DNA of 39,763 bases. Origin: Azolla pinnata (Eukaryota; Streptophyta; Polypodiopsida; Salviniales; Salviniaceae). The translations under genes were made by a program, and so were the position numbers. The notes below the pieces were generated by a model. That model was not told the origin of the DNA, did not search any database, and saw nothing but the letters and a program-made list of their open reading frames with translations. Positions 20,688-30,843 of this stretch are shown piece after piece (position 1 is the stretch's first letter; each line of letters opens with the position of its first letter). The DNA lies in assembly GCA_037176905.1 (NCBI GenBank), contig JBBBWG010033452.1, forward strand, positions 1 through 39,763. The letters run 5' to 3'.

Positions 20688-22020
20688 ATGGCGAGCAGAA
20701 CCCGGGTATGGTCCCTCTCTTGCTCTGTGTATGATCGTTTTCCTGAACACTATTTCATCTAATAGCTTGCTCCCTATAGATAGATGCATACATACCTGAT
20801 CTGCTTCCCAGCATCCCTGTTTTGTCTTCTTCTTTTGTCTTGTTTCGTTGTTGTTGGATTTGTTGCAATGCTGATGCTCCATATCTGTGTTTGTTTCCCC
20901 CTTTTGCTGCCGTCGCAAACAAGTGGGGCAGAAATTGCTGATGATTTCCTTGCTGCTGTGGTTTTCAACCAAAAAAGATCCACAATTTAGGAAACTCTTC
21001 TATGTGAACCTCGCGGATCTCTGCAAGTTTCATCCCCATTCTTTTTGGGATGAGGGGAAAGAGATCCATTCTTTGTGGTTTTTCTTCTAGTTACTTTGAT
21101 GATCATATCATCGCCATATTCAACCGAACAGAATGGATCTCTTCTCAAGCTAACTGTCATGTTTGATCCATGGATTTTTTTTCCTAGTTAAAAACTCCTT
21201 CCATTAGCTATAAAAATGGGCACAGAATTGACCCATCACATCCTAAAAAATCATTCTACATATATATTGGCCATTCTTATCACTTGACTAGTGAATCGGA
21301 GGTGGAAATATCCACTGGTATCTCCAATCCGAACTTCCCTGTTCATACGAATAAAATAAATGTTTGTTCCAATTTGGGATCCTTTTCATAACCTTAGCAT
21401 CAAAGAACCCCATGATCATTTCGTACTATACTGTTAATCTCATAACAACCTCCTTAAAAACTGTTGCTATGGTTTTTGTTGAAGGCACTACTATTCCCTG
21501 AAAGCTTTTCATGCATCGACACTTCCGCATAGTTGTATAGTTTAAAAGCTCTCATTCAATAAGGTCTTATGCCCATACATAGCTTGATCTACCAATGTAT
21601 GAAAAATCCGACTAGGAGAAGCTCGAATCAGATCAAATGCAACTGAAATCTCATATATATAAAAAAAACCATCCTAGATTTTGATCCATGGATTTTCTGT
21701 CATTCTGTAGAGCTTAAAGTGGCAATGACCTGCAACAGTCCTGGGAAGATCGGAAGGTAAGCATTTTTACTTCATTTTCATCGATACATATAAAATATAA
21801 ATACATGTATACATCTCTATCGCAATTCGCTATGTGCCCAAAAGCATACAACTCATCACACTTGTTTTTCCTTGCTGCTAGGTGTGGAATCCTATGACGT
21901 CGATTTTTGGCCTTGCTGAAAGTTACTGTGACAAAGGGGTTCTGAGCCCAGAGGAAGTGCTCTCAATTGTCTCTAAGACAGGCAAAGCTACTTCATACTG
22001 GGCAGCTGAGGGAGAGAAAG
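20688..22020 (+). pseudogene. ATX1 pseudogene (tandem duplicate)
   Basis: All three ATX1 exons are recognisable in order. Exon 1 (20688-20705) still has ATG and reads MASRTR. Exon 2 (21704-21756) has lost its AG acceptor (CAG changed to CAT) and carries a 23-bp deletion, giving a frameshift and removing the second Cys of the metal site. Exon 3 starts at 21882 and has indels and an in-frame stop when read in the parental frame, although LSPEEVLSIVSKTGKATSYW-like codons survive in another frame. The copy is therefore unable to encode a working chaperone. Intron 1 holds a 501-bp insertion. Intron 2 is only 125 bp, against 884 bp in the working gene. Confidence 0.9.
21162..21696. mobile_element. 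501-bp insertion with 17-bp target duplication
   Basis: TTTGATCCATGGATTTT occurs at 21162-21178 and again at 21680-21696. The intact paralogue has this sequence once, at the equivalent place just before exon 2. The 501 bases between (21179-21679) are absent from the paralogue. A 17-bp duplication is typical of LINE-type (target-primed) insertion, and an A-rich run lies close to the right end (about 21660-21668). There is no coding capacity, so it would be a non-autonomous element. A simple segmental duplication is less likely because the insert is unlike its surroundings. Confidence 0.65.
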
Positions 22021-24170
22021 GAAAGCTTTTATTTTCTTACCCTTCCTCCTCCATTGCTGTCAGATGTAAATATTTGCATGCATTTCCCAAATGTAAAGCC
22101 AGCCTACTTCAAAGTACAGACCACTGATCAAATCTTGTGCAGAATAATGTGAAATATCTCCCATGCTGTAACATTTCATGTATTTACATCATCCATCATG
22201 CTTGGTGTGCAAGAATAGACAGTGCATACATCAAACATACACATTGATGTAAGATACTCACAAAAGTGGTATCTCTTGATGTCTTGTCTGCTTGAAGTTG
22301 AGTCTGTAGCTGAATTTTGACTTGAAATTTGGGATGTGTATAGTACAACTGATCTTTTTGGGGTAAATTTCTCAGCACATTTTGCAATCTGGTATGGGTA
22401 TTTTTCAATATTGATGTGTCATAAAACCTTTTTGGCCACAAAGGTAATAACATGTTCTTCTCTTTATTTGTTTACTGTCTGTCTGGCCATTTGATTCGAA
22501 GAAAGCCGTGTATTATAGAACATGTGAATGTGATCAGTTAAATCAGTTTTCTGATGATGACCCCATAGAAGCTTCTGTAAAAAATTGGAGGGGTGAAAGG
22601 TAATCGAGCTCTGCCGAATTACAAGGTTCAGTCTATGTCAATTCTCGCTTCCATCATGTCTATAGGCTACCAAGACCTGATGCACTTTAGCCTTTTCTGA
22701 TCGGATGATCTTCAATGAGATTTGTATGCAGACATCGCTTTCGACGATCTGCGAAATAATCGTTTCAATCCATCACTTCGCGTTTATGCATGTTGCAGTT
22801 GATATTGGTTATGTTCCATCAGGCTTACGGAGGAGTTCATGAGATGCATATGATTGTACTGATTAGGGTTTGCGGAGATTTACGCATTGGCAAGAATAGG
22901 TAGCTTACGCCAGTCTTATCGAAAAGATGATGCGTGAACGAACGTCGATAGGTTTTTAATGCTCCTCTGGGTTGACCGGCAGTTCTGAGTGCTCTGTATA
23001 AATGATGATAAGCCAGTTTCGCAGGCTTTGATGATGATTGCGCTTGCGGAGGAGTGCGAGGACAACTCTACAGAGGATATGGAGCTCATCATATCGCTTT
23101 TGACGCTACATTGGAGGAGCATGTGGCTGAGTCATTTCGAAAGAGTTTGACCTGTCTCGGTTTAGAATGCGAGTGATGAAGGCTATTTACTTGGCTTGTT
23201 TACTGCTTGTAATTGTTGGGCTTTCCGGGGACATCTCTAGCTGCAAAAACTGTCAAATCAACTTTCCTTTCAGCCTATCTATCTATCTATCTATCTATCT
23301 ATATATGTAGTTGAAAAAACCATTTCTTGAGCTCCAATTATATTTGTCAGGTTCAGGAATTGGGTAGGGTGAAAATAGGCAGTTGCAGGGTGGCGATTTG
23401 GAGATGGTTTCCGAGGAAGAATCAGACTTTCTGACAAATTCAGAAGATGATGATGATGATGATGATGATGATGAAACAGAAGAAGAAAAATGGCTCCTTG
23501 CAATGAAGACTGTTCAAGGGTGTGGGACTGGAAGCTAGCAGGCATGAGTGTATGTATGTATGTATGTATGTATGTACATACGTACGTACATATGTACACT
23601 GTACATCGATAGGTCATACGGACATACATACATGCATATTGTGTGTATGCATGTGTTGCATGCATATATGTATCTCCATCTTGTATTGCTCACATGGTAT
23701 CGGATATCCCCCCAGCCTGGCAAAATCTGCTCCATTTCTTTATCAATCTTTCTGCGGCACCGAGTGCGTGCTCCTGTATGTCTGTGTCTGTCTGTTGGTG
23801 CTTCTCGGCTTGCGAGCGCGGATATGGTGTTCGCAGAAGGATCACAACTTTTGCTGCCTGTTTATAAAACAATGCTGGGATCGACGCAGGGGCCAAAAGA
23901 ATAGTAAATAAATTGATAAAAACAAAAGAGAACTTGCCTGGCTTTCGAACGACATTTGGTCTCTTATCAGAAGGGGCACACCCACACACACTTCTTTCTC
24001 GAGTCAAACGCTGGATCGACAGATATCAAGCCCAGGAAGCGGTTCGAGGCTCAGCAGCTAGCTACACGAAACAGGAACAAAAAACCCAACCAGAAAGCAT
24101 GCTCTCTCTCTCCCTCTATACACTCCGCGGAAGCATGCACAACTATTGCCAATGATACGGATGCATCTGT
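22020..24170. other. Pseudogene 3' flank and gene-poor spacer
   Basis: 22020-22800 resembles the ATX1 3' flank. Beyond that there are simple repeats: CTAT (23276-23302), GAT (23443-23474) and TATG/CATA (23548-23660). No open frame has recognisable motifs or convincing splicing. Confidence 0.55.
23443..23474. repeat. GAT microsatellite
   Basis: About ten GAT units, giving an Asp or His run in translation. No gene context was found. Confidence 0.85.
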
Positions 24171-24174
24171 TGCT

Positions 24175-24620
24175 TAAATGTTGATGCAAATACAACTGCT
24201 GCTTAGATGTTGATGCAGATACAAATGCTGCTTAGATGCTGATACTGATACAACTGCTGCTTAGATGCTGATATTGATACAACTGCTCATACATTGTTGC
24301 AGATACAACGGCTTAGATAGTGATGTAAATTCAGCTGCTGCTTATGTGCAGATATTGATACAACTGCTCACATACCGATGCAAATACAATTGCTTAGATA
24401 CTGATACAGATACAACTGCTTACACATTGATACAGATTCAACTGCTCAGACATTGAGACAAATACTTAAATACTAATACCGATGCAACTGCTTAGATAAT
24501 GACAATGATATAACTGCTTAGATATGAATACTGATGCAACAACTTAGATACGGATACTGATACAATAGCTTAGACACTGATACCGATACCAACTCCGTAG
24601 ATACTGATACTGATACAGCT
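24175..24620. repeat. Degenerate ~24-30-bp minisatellite
   Basis: Roughly fifteen imperfect units of the form GATACTGATACAACTGCTTA, with an extra GCT in the leftmost copies. Units grow more diverged to the right and merge into the GC-rich block that follows. Short frames here are repeat artefacts. Confidence 0.8.
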
Positions 24621-25022
24621 GGGAGAGATTGATGCAGGTGCCGAGACACCGATACATGTACGGCCGCGAGATACCGATGCAGCTACGCCCGCGAGATACA
24701 GTACACGGGCACAACTCTGCGCGATGCATCTCGATACGGAATACGGCCGCAAGATACGGATGCAGATGCAGCGCCGACGAGCGGAGCAGACGTGGGAGAT
24801 ATATACGGCTCGTATATACGGAGTACGTACGTAAACCGGCTCGTATATACGGCCTCGTCGCTTCGTACATATGCAGCGTACGTACGGGCAGCGAGAGAAG
24901 GGATGGCCGGAGGATACGGCAAACACACAAGCAAAGCCCAGTACAAGTACAAGCACATGCGTAGGGTGTACGGATACGCATACGCATACCCATACGGATA
25001 CGTATACGGTGTACACTACGGG
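24621..25022. other. CpG-rich, stop-poor block with TACGG/TACG motifs
   Basis: This 400-base block is far richer in CpG than its surroundings, with many ATACGG, GTACG and CGTATATACGG words, several palindromic. Long open frames run through it on both strands (about 90-150 codons each), which reflects depletion of stop codons, not coding. It may be the upper part of the AGC kinase promoter as a CpG island, or a decayed extension of the neighbouring minisatellite. Confidence 0.5.
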
Positions 25023-25047
25023 GCTGTCAGAAGACGCAGGAAACCAA

Positions 25048-25139
25048 GAAGAAGAAGAAGAAGAAGAAGAAGAAGAAGAAAGAAGAAGAAGAAGAAGAAG
25101 AAGAAGAAAGAAGAAAGAAGAAGAAGAAGAAGAAGAGAC
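25048..25139. repeat. GAA microsatellite
   Basis: An almost pure GAA run with occasional single-base slips; on the opposite strand a TTC run. It sits just upstream of the presumed kinase leader exon. Confidence 0.92.
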
Positions 25140-25149
25140 AAGAATCAGT

Positions 25150-25321
25150 AATATTCCCCTCCGTCCCCGGCCCCCGAGGATATGGTTTCCTCTGCTGGAA
25201 TGGATACTTTCCCAATCTAAATCCCTGCAAATCTCTGCTTCTGCTTCTGCTTCCTCCTTCCCTTCTTCCCCTCTTTCCTCGTCACTGCCTCCACCGCCAT
25301 CACCGCCATCTGGATTCTAAA
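25150..25321 (+). other. Probable 5' UTR exon of the AGC kinase gene
   Basis: Pyrimidine-rich leader-like sequence ends at a GTTAGT donor (AAAG then GTTAGT, 25322). Plant AGC1 kinase genes often have a leader intron. Candidate acceptors lie near 26953, 27021 and 27077. This is inferred from position and the donor only. Confidence 0.3.
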
Positions 25322-27148
25322 GGTTAGTTGCAACCCCCCCCCTCTTCTGCTTGCTTCCTACCTCTGTTTGGATGTGTGAACCGGGAAAATGACAGCCGCA
25401 GAAGCAGGAGAAGCAGCAGCAGAAGAAGAAGAAACTGAAAAGCGATTGCATTTGTTTGCTTCTTCTCGCCTCTGCTTGTCATTGTCCCCGCGTTTCCTTG
25501 TTCTCCCTTTCTTGCTTGCTTCCTTCCTTCCTTCCTTCCTTTCTTGATCTCAGATCTCGACCTTCCGCAAGCTGTCGGTGTGCGATTTGCTTAGCGTTGC
25601 TTGATTTGGGTTCTTGGTTGAAATCCAAGAAGCCTTTTGTTTTCCGGAAGCCCAGGATTTAGGGAAATGTTGTGGGCTCTCAATGCATTTCTCTCTCATT
25701 CTCCGTCTTCCAACCGCCCATCACTGGGTTTCAGCCATTCTCTGTTAGGTTGCTTCGCCTCAATCAAATGAGTGGCTTTTGTGCTGTCCAAAGAATGTCA
25801 TTCGTATTGGGTTGCTTCCTTTCAGTTAAATTAGTGGCTTTTCTGCAGCCAAAAAAGTTTCAAGGGCAATGCATCTGACCATGAACTATCATAAAGAAGG
25901 GATGCATGATCTTCCACAAGCGTACGCGCATGTTACTGCTACACAACTAGATTTCTCATCTAATGCACACCGTAGATGAAGAAGATACATGCAGCACATT
26001 TGGCTCTGCTCATGGCTACTTCCCTTACAGACAAGCAGTTCCAATCCGCATTGCTTACGCTTCTGCATAAAACATTGTGGTGAAAGCTTATTTTATTTAA
26101 TCGTACACTTCAGAGCCTAATTGAGTCTGTGAAACAAGATCAATCGATCATGTTCTTATGCATTATGGTAAGCAATAGCTAGACATTTTTACTATTGCAA
26201 TGGATCGGCAAAAATTCCTACATGTTTGGGTAACATTTTATGTAATCGGCCAGTTCTTATAAAACAAACACTTAATGTTCCTCTTGCAAGAAACAGTTTC
26301 TTGGTTCGGTTGATCATGTTAAGTGGTACTTTAAACAAGTTAATGCTTTTATATGCAGTAGTTAAGTTTGAGGCGGTTTATGTATTATTGTTTTGCAAAG
26401 TTGTGGGTTGTTTTAAGTTTTTGAGCTTTCGTCTATCTGATGATGCCGAGCTTATCACAGAAAATTGTATTAAATGAACCAAAAACTAGAAGGCTATGGT
26501 TGATATCTGCTGTCAAACTTGCAAGTAGGTATTCTGTTGATTTAAAATGAGTTAACTCAGGGTAATTTACCTGAGGCTTTGATTTGTCGAAACAAATTTA
26601 ATATGTTAAGGAACAGGGAATATCCCCAAAAGAAGGGAATGCATAATTGATTTTGTGCCTGTTATTAAAGGGTGAACAGAAGCATGTACTAGGTTTCGTA
26701 AATTGATTTCTCAATGAGGGAGGATGGAGATCTGTAACTCCTCATGTCCCTATTTTCTGCTTGTCATTGTTCCCTTCTTTAAACTGAAGCGCATGATGTA
26801 GGATGTCCACCTACCTAGATATTCCTGGCATGCACCAAGATCATACTAATTTTACAGCAAGGAGTTTATTTGTTTACATTCTGTGTTACATGCGATTTGA
26901 GTTTCTTTTTTTGTTATGGATGAGGCTATCTTTGGCCATTTTGGTTTCTATGCAGCACGATGTTTTTGCAACTTGACTGATTTAGTTTTGCAAACTAACG
27001 TTCATTTGCATTTCTTTGTAGCATGGATGGCCTCTTGTTTTTGTGAAAAGCACCTCGTCACATGTTTGCCCATCAGGCTGCAATCATTATTTGGATCAGT
27101 AGATCTATGTATATATGAAATATCAACATTTCAATACAAGATAAAGCC
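25322..27148. other. Presumed leader intron and 5' leader of the AGC kinase
   Basis: No convincing coding segment. It includes a CTTC run (25515-25542) and T-rich, intron-like sequence. Short frames (for example 26226-26477 and 26916-27170) have no motifs. Confidence 0.45.
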
Positions 27149-29239
27149 ATGGCAACGTCAAACACTGTAAAGATAATCTCAGACAACTCAAAGACAATGG
27201 CTGTATGTTCAGTGGATGCCGTGCATAAGGTATCCGCGCATCTCAGCAACACTCCAACCTTGGAAAGAATTAACAAGACCATGACCGGTGGAGTTCCTCC
27301 TAGGAGCTACCAAGGCAGCAACATAGACCTAAAGGCAAGTATGTATCCAGATGAAGATGATGGCAAAGTCGGTGCTACTAATAATGTGAAATCCAGTGCT
27401 AAAGCTGATTCAACAGCAGCAGATAGTAACAAAACTAGCTGTAGCAGGGTGAGTGCCAGTAGCTCAGCAAGTGATGGGAGTGTAAGCAGTAGTATTGTGG
27501 GAGCTCCCAACAAGCCCCACAAGGCTAATGATCTCAGGTGGGATGCTATTCAAGCTATATGCTCACGTGATGGCTATCTTGGATTGAGTCACTTCAGATT
27601 GCTCAAGAGACTTGGGTGTGGGGATATTGGCAGTGTCTACCTTTCCGAACTGAACACCACTAAGCACCTGTTTGCCATGAAGGTCATGGATAAAGGTTCC
27701 TTAGCTAATCGGAAAAAGCTTGTGAGAGCTCAAACAGAGAAGGAAATCTTGGCATGTTTGGACCATCCATTTTTACCAACTTTATATGCCCATTTTGAGA
27801 CTGAGAAATTTTCTTGCCTTATAATGGAGTTTTGTCCTGGTGGGGATCTGCATACACTTCGCCAACAGCAAGCGGGGAAGCATTTTCCTGAGTTAGCTGC
27901 ACGGTATTCTAGCTTTGCTCAACTTTATTGTCTAAATGTATTTACTGTGTGTTGACAGCTTAGTAAATCATTGATATGTTGTTTTTTTTCCAACCCAAAA
28001 TATTCCTCACATATTTCAGAGGCATTATTTCATATATGCTGGTATTATTTCAGATGCATCCATTTGATGTTCCTCAGCATAGATAATCATCTCTACTATC
28101 CCCTTATCCTAATGACTTGCCACTTTTTCTACCCCAATTTTAGACAGTTCCAGGTACCTCACAGAGGCTATGCTTAAGTGGAATGTAGTACATCAGCTAC
28201 AAGAATGAAAGAAACTTGAATTTGAAATTTGAAAGAAACTAATAACAGAAACTTCTGATACCTATTCTGAGATTGCTGTGTGAATGTTGCTTACAAATTA
28301 CCCACGCCATGTTGAATGTCTGCTTGTGGTATTGGCAGGTTTTATGCAGCTGAAGTCCTGATGGGTTTGGAATACCTTCATATGCTGGGAATCATTTACA
28401 GAGATTTAAAGCCAGAGAATGTGCTCGTGAGGCACGATGGGCACATCATGCTCTCGGACTTTGATCTCTCGTTGAGGTGTATGGTCAGCCCAACTCTAGT
28501 GAAGTCTTCTTCTTCACACGACAGCAAGTCATCAATGGCATATTGCGTACAGCCGTCGTGTGTGGAGCCGTCTTGTATACAACCAGCCTGTGTGCAACCA
28601 TCGTGCTTCGTGCCAAAGATTTTCGGATCCAAGTTGAAAGCGAAGAAGAGCAATAAGTCGAAGAATGAAGTGGGGAATCAAGTGATGCCATTGCCGGAGC
28701 TCATAGCTGAACCAGTCGGAGCAAAGTCCATGTCCTTTGTTGGTACTCACGAGTATCTTGCGCCAGAAATCATCAAGGGTGAAGGGCATGGAAGTGCTGT
28801 CGACTGGTGGACATTTGGCATATTCCTCTACGAGCTCTTGTTTGGAAAGACGCCTTTCAAAGGACCAGGAAACAGAGCCACGTTGTTTAACGTGGTTGGG
28901 CAACCGCTTCGATTCCCAGAGGTCCCTTCGGCGAGCTTCGGCGCGAGGGATCTCATCCGCGGTTTACTCGCAAAGGAACCACAACATCGGTTAGGCTCCA
29001 AAAGGGGTGCAACTGAGATCAAACAGCATCCTTTCTTCGAAGGTGTGAATTGGGCACTCATCCGATGCGCAATTCCACCCGAGATTCCGAAACCCTCGGA
29101 AGCATCAGAATCGATGCTAAAAGCTTCTTCTCCAAGTGGTGGTGCTTCTAGCACAACAGCTGGACAAGACGTCCATGGTAAACGGAAACCTGGGTGTCCA
29201 GGCCCTGATGGAAAATACTTGGAATTCGAATTCTTCTAA
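27149..29239 (+). CDS. AGC1-type (D6PK-like, AGC-VIII) protein kinase, 2 exons
   Basis: Exons are 27149-27903 and 28339-29239, joined in phase 2 within an Arg codon, giving 551 residues. Motifs: glycine loop LGCGDIGSV (155-163), ATP lysine in FAMKVM (Lys178), probable helix-C glutamate Glu197, catalytic YRDLKPEN (272-279), DFD (292-294, the plant AGC-VIII form of DFG), an insertion of about 85 residues (296-381), then [12 protein letters not shown] (384-395). It ends FEFF (548-551), a PDK1-docking hydrophobic motif. Related kinases phosphorylate PIN auxin exporters at the plasma membrane. The first 125 residues are Ser/Lys-rich and probably disordered. The insertion has four Cys-x-x-Pro-x repeats (321-340). 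ATG 27149 lies in GCCATGG. The gene is convergent with the helicase. The subfamily call is sure; the exact orthologue is not. Confidence 0.95.
28543..28605 (+). repeat. 15-bp coding repeat (C-V/I-Q/E-P-S/A) in the kinase insertion
   Basis: Four tandem pentapeptides [15 protein letters not shown] and CVQPS, followed by CF, are encoded by imperfect 15-bp units. Similar Cys-Pro motifs occur once or twice in AGC1 kinases; four copies here suggest local expansion. Confidence 0.85.
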
Positions 29240-29514
29240 TTTGCACCTACCTCTGTAACCGAAATCTATTTCTAGCGATATTCTGCTTCTTGTTTTGCTT
29301 ATGGAAGTTGTAACATAGTGCTCTCTAGTATTTGAATCGCGAGAGGTCTACTAATTGCCAGGGAAGGAAAAAATTGGAGTTTGTATAGAATCTATGGACT
29401 CCATCGACACTTATATTGTCTGTTTGGATTGCTTCACTTAAATACAAAGGTGCAGTAGTGTAGCGAAGTGAGTACTCCTATTCTGAGTTAAGACGCAATC
29501 CCTTACAGAAAAGT
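29240..29514. other. 3' region of the AGC kinase
   Basis: Presumed 3' UTR and start of the convergent spacer. No coding signal and no clear polyadenylation signal could be fixed. Confidence 0.45.
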
Positions 29515-29805
29515 CACCGAGCAACTCTCGGGTCCATGACTGTTTTTCTTTGAAGATTCCCAGAATTGAAACATGAACCTTCAAGTCATCAGTAGACCTG
29601 ATACGTCTGTACCAAAGCCACTGAACGACTCGGTCCATGGCTGTTTTTCTTTGAAGATTTTTCCAAAAACGAACATGAATCTTCAGGTCATCAGTAGAAC
29701 CTTATACATCTCAACGAAAGTCACTGACCAGCTCAGTCCATGACTGTTATTCTTTGAAGATTTTCAATAGAGAAAACATGGGCCTTGCAAGTCATCGGTG
29801 GCAAT
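29515..29805. repeat. ~101-103-bp tandem repeat, about three copies
   Basis: GTCCATGRCTGTTWTTCTTTGAAGATT-type cores begin at 29532, 29633 and 29736. Each is followed by AACATGAA or AACATGGG, then CTT-AAGTCATC or a variant, and CACTGA. Non-coding, in the spacer between the convergent kinase and helicase genes. Confidence 0.85.
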
Positions 29806-30843
29806 GTTCCAGCTTGGAGCTGGTTAAAAATAGCAAATCAAGTAGCTCTGAGCCATAAAAAGCTGTAAGCTATAATTTAATCAAACCCGAGGTTGAGTCA
29901 AAGCTTCAGCAGCTTGAACCATGTCTGCCAAAGACAGTAAAATCATGCATATGCATCATCATATCTGCATGCCTGAGTGGGGAGCCAAGCTGAGCCAGAA
30001 TTTAGGATCTTGAAGCCACCAGGAGCTGAACAAAGCCCTGACCTCCCAAATCTTTCTAGTGAAGTGGGCCGAGTTCCGATTCTTTCTAGTGTTTCCATAT
30101 GTGATTCCATTTTCTCCTCCTTTTTTCAGATACTTACTCAATTGGGGTTGTTAACTATTGTCCAATATTCCTTTTTGACCCATGTGACAGGGGATTGCAC
30201 CAATTATTATCACAAAGCTGAAGCCTTCCTGTATATCCTGTCAAAAAATATTCCTTCCATTGTTGATGTCTACAAATCATTCCACTACTACTTTTGAACC
30301 ACCAAACCCAAAGTGCAGATGCCGGCTACTTGGCGATAATCATCATTAACAAACAGAATCAAAGATTTTTCTTCAGAATAGCAATGGCAATTTATCGTAT
30401 AGCTTCAGGAATATACCAGCATTTTGTGTGTCCTTTGTCACAGGTTTTTTATTGACTCCATCTGGATAAAGAAGAGAACTGCCTGTTCTCTGAAAGCAAG
30501 TTCAATGTTAAATCCTATCATAAACATCTGGTTTTGCATTATCCAGATGAAACAGAACCGCTCAAGGTTTGGTATAACATTTATGTACAAGCGTGTAAGG
30601 CAAAACACCATTTTATAAGAATATAATGATTTAATATGATGCTTGTCCAGAGAAAGCCTCATAATCCGGTCAACAATAACAAACCTGACCCGCAAACAAG
30701 CTCTTACACATAACCAAAAACAGAATGGTGACTAATGCTTTGCATACATATTTGCACCCTCCTTCACATGTGTAAGCTTTCCTGCAGCAAGGTCTTCCAA
30801 TAAGAAGAATTCATGTTTCCAATCAGCCTAATGCATTACATAA
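29806..30843. other. Convergent spacer and helicase 3' region
   Basis: Contains an AGCTTG-rich patch (29810-29930) like that at 6990-7200, and presumably the helicase 3' UTR. Short frames have no motifs. Confidence 0.5.

Noticed and set aside
21882-22127. 81-codon frame in the second ATX1 copy as a real chaperone
   Set aside because: It lacks the metal-binding exon, needs a shifted frame, and the upstream exon has lost its acceptor and one Cys.
24544-25151. Five overlapping frames of 90-150 codons
   Set aside because: Stop depletion in a CpG-rich repeat-like block gives open frames on both strands with no motif, so none stands out as a gene.
28316-28338. ATG at 28316 as a separate kinase start
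   Set aside because: These bases are intron sequence before the TTGGCAG acceptor; joining to exon 1 restores an unbroken kinase domain.
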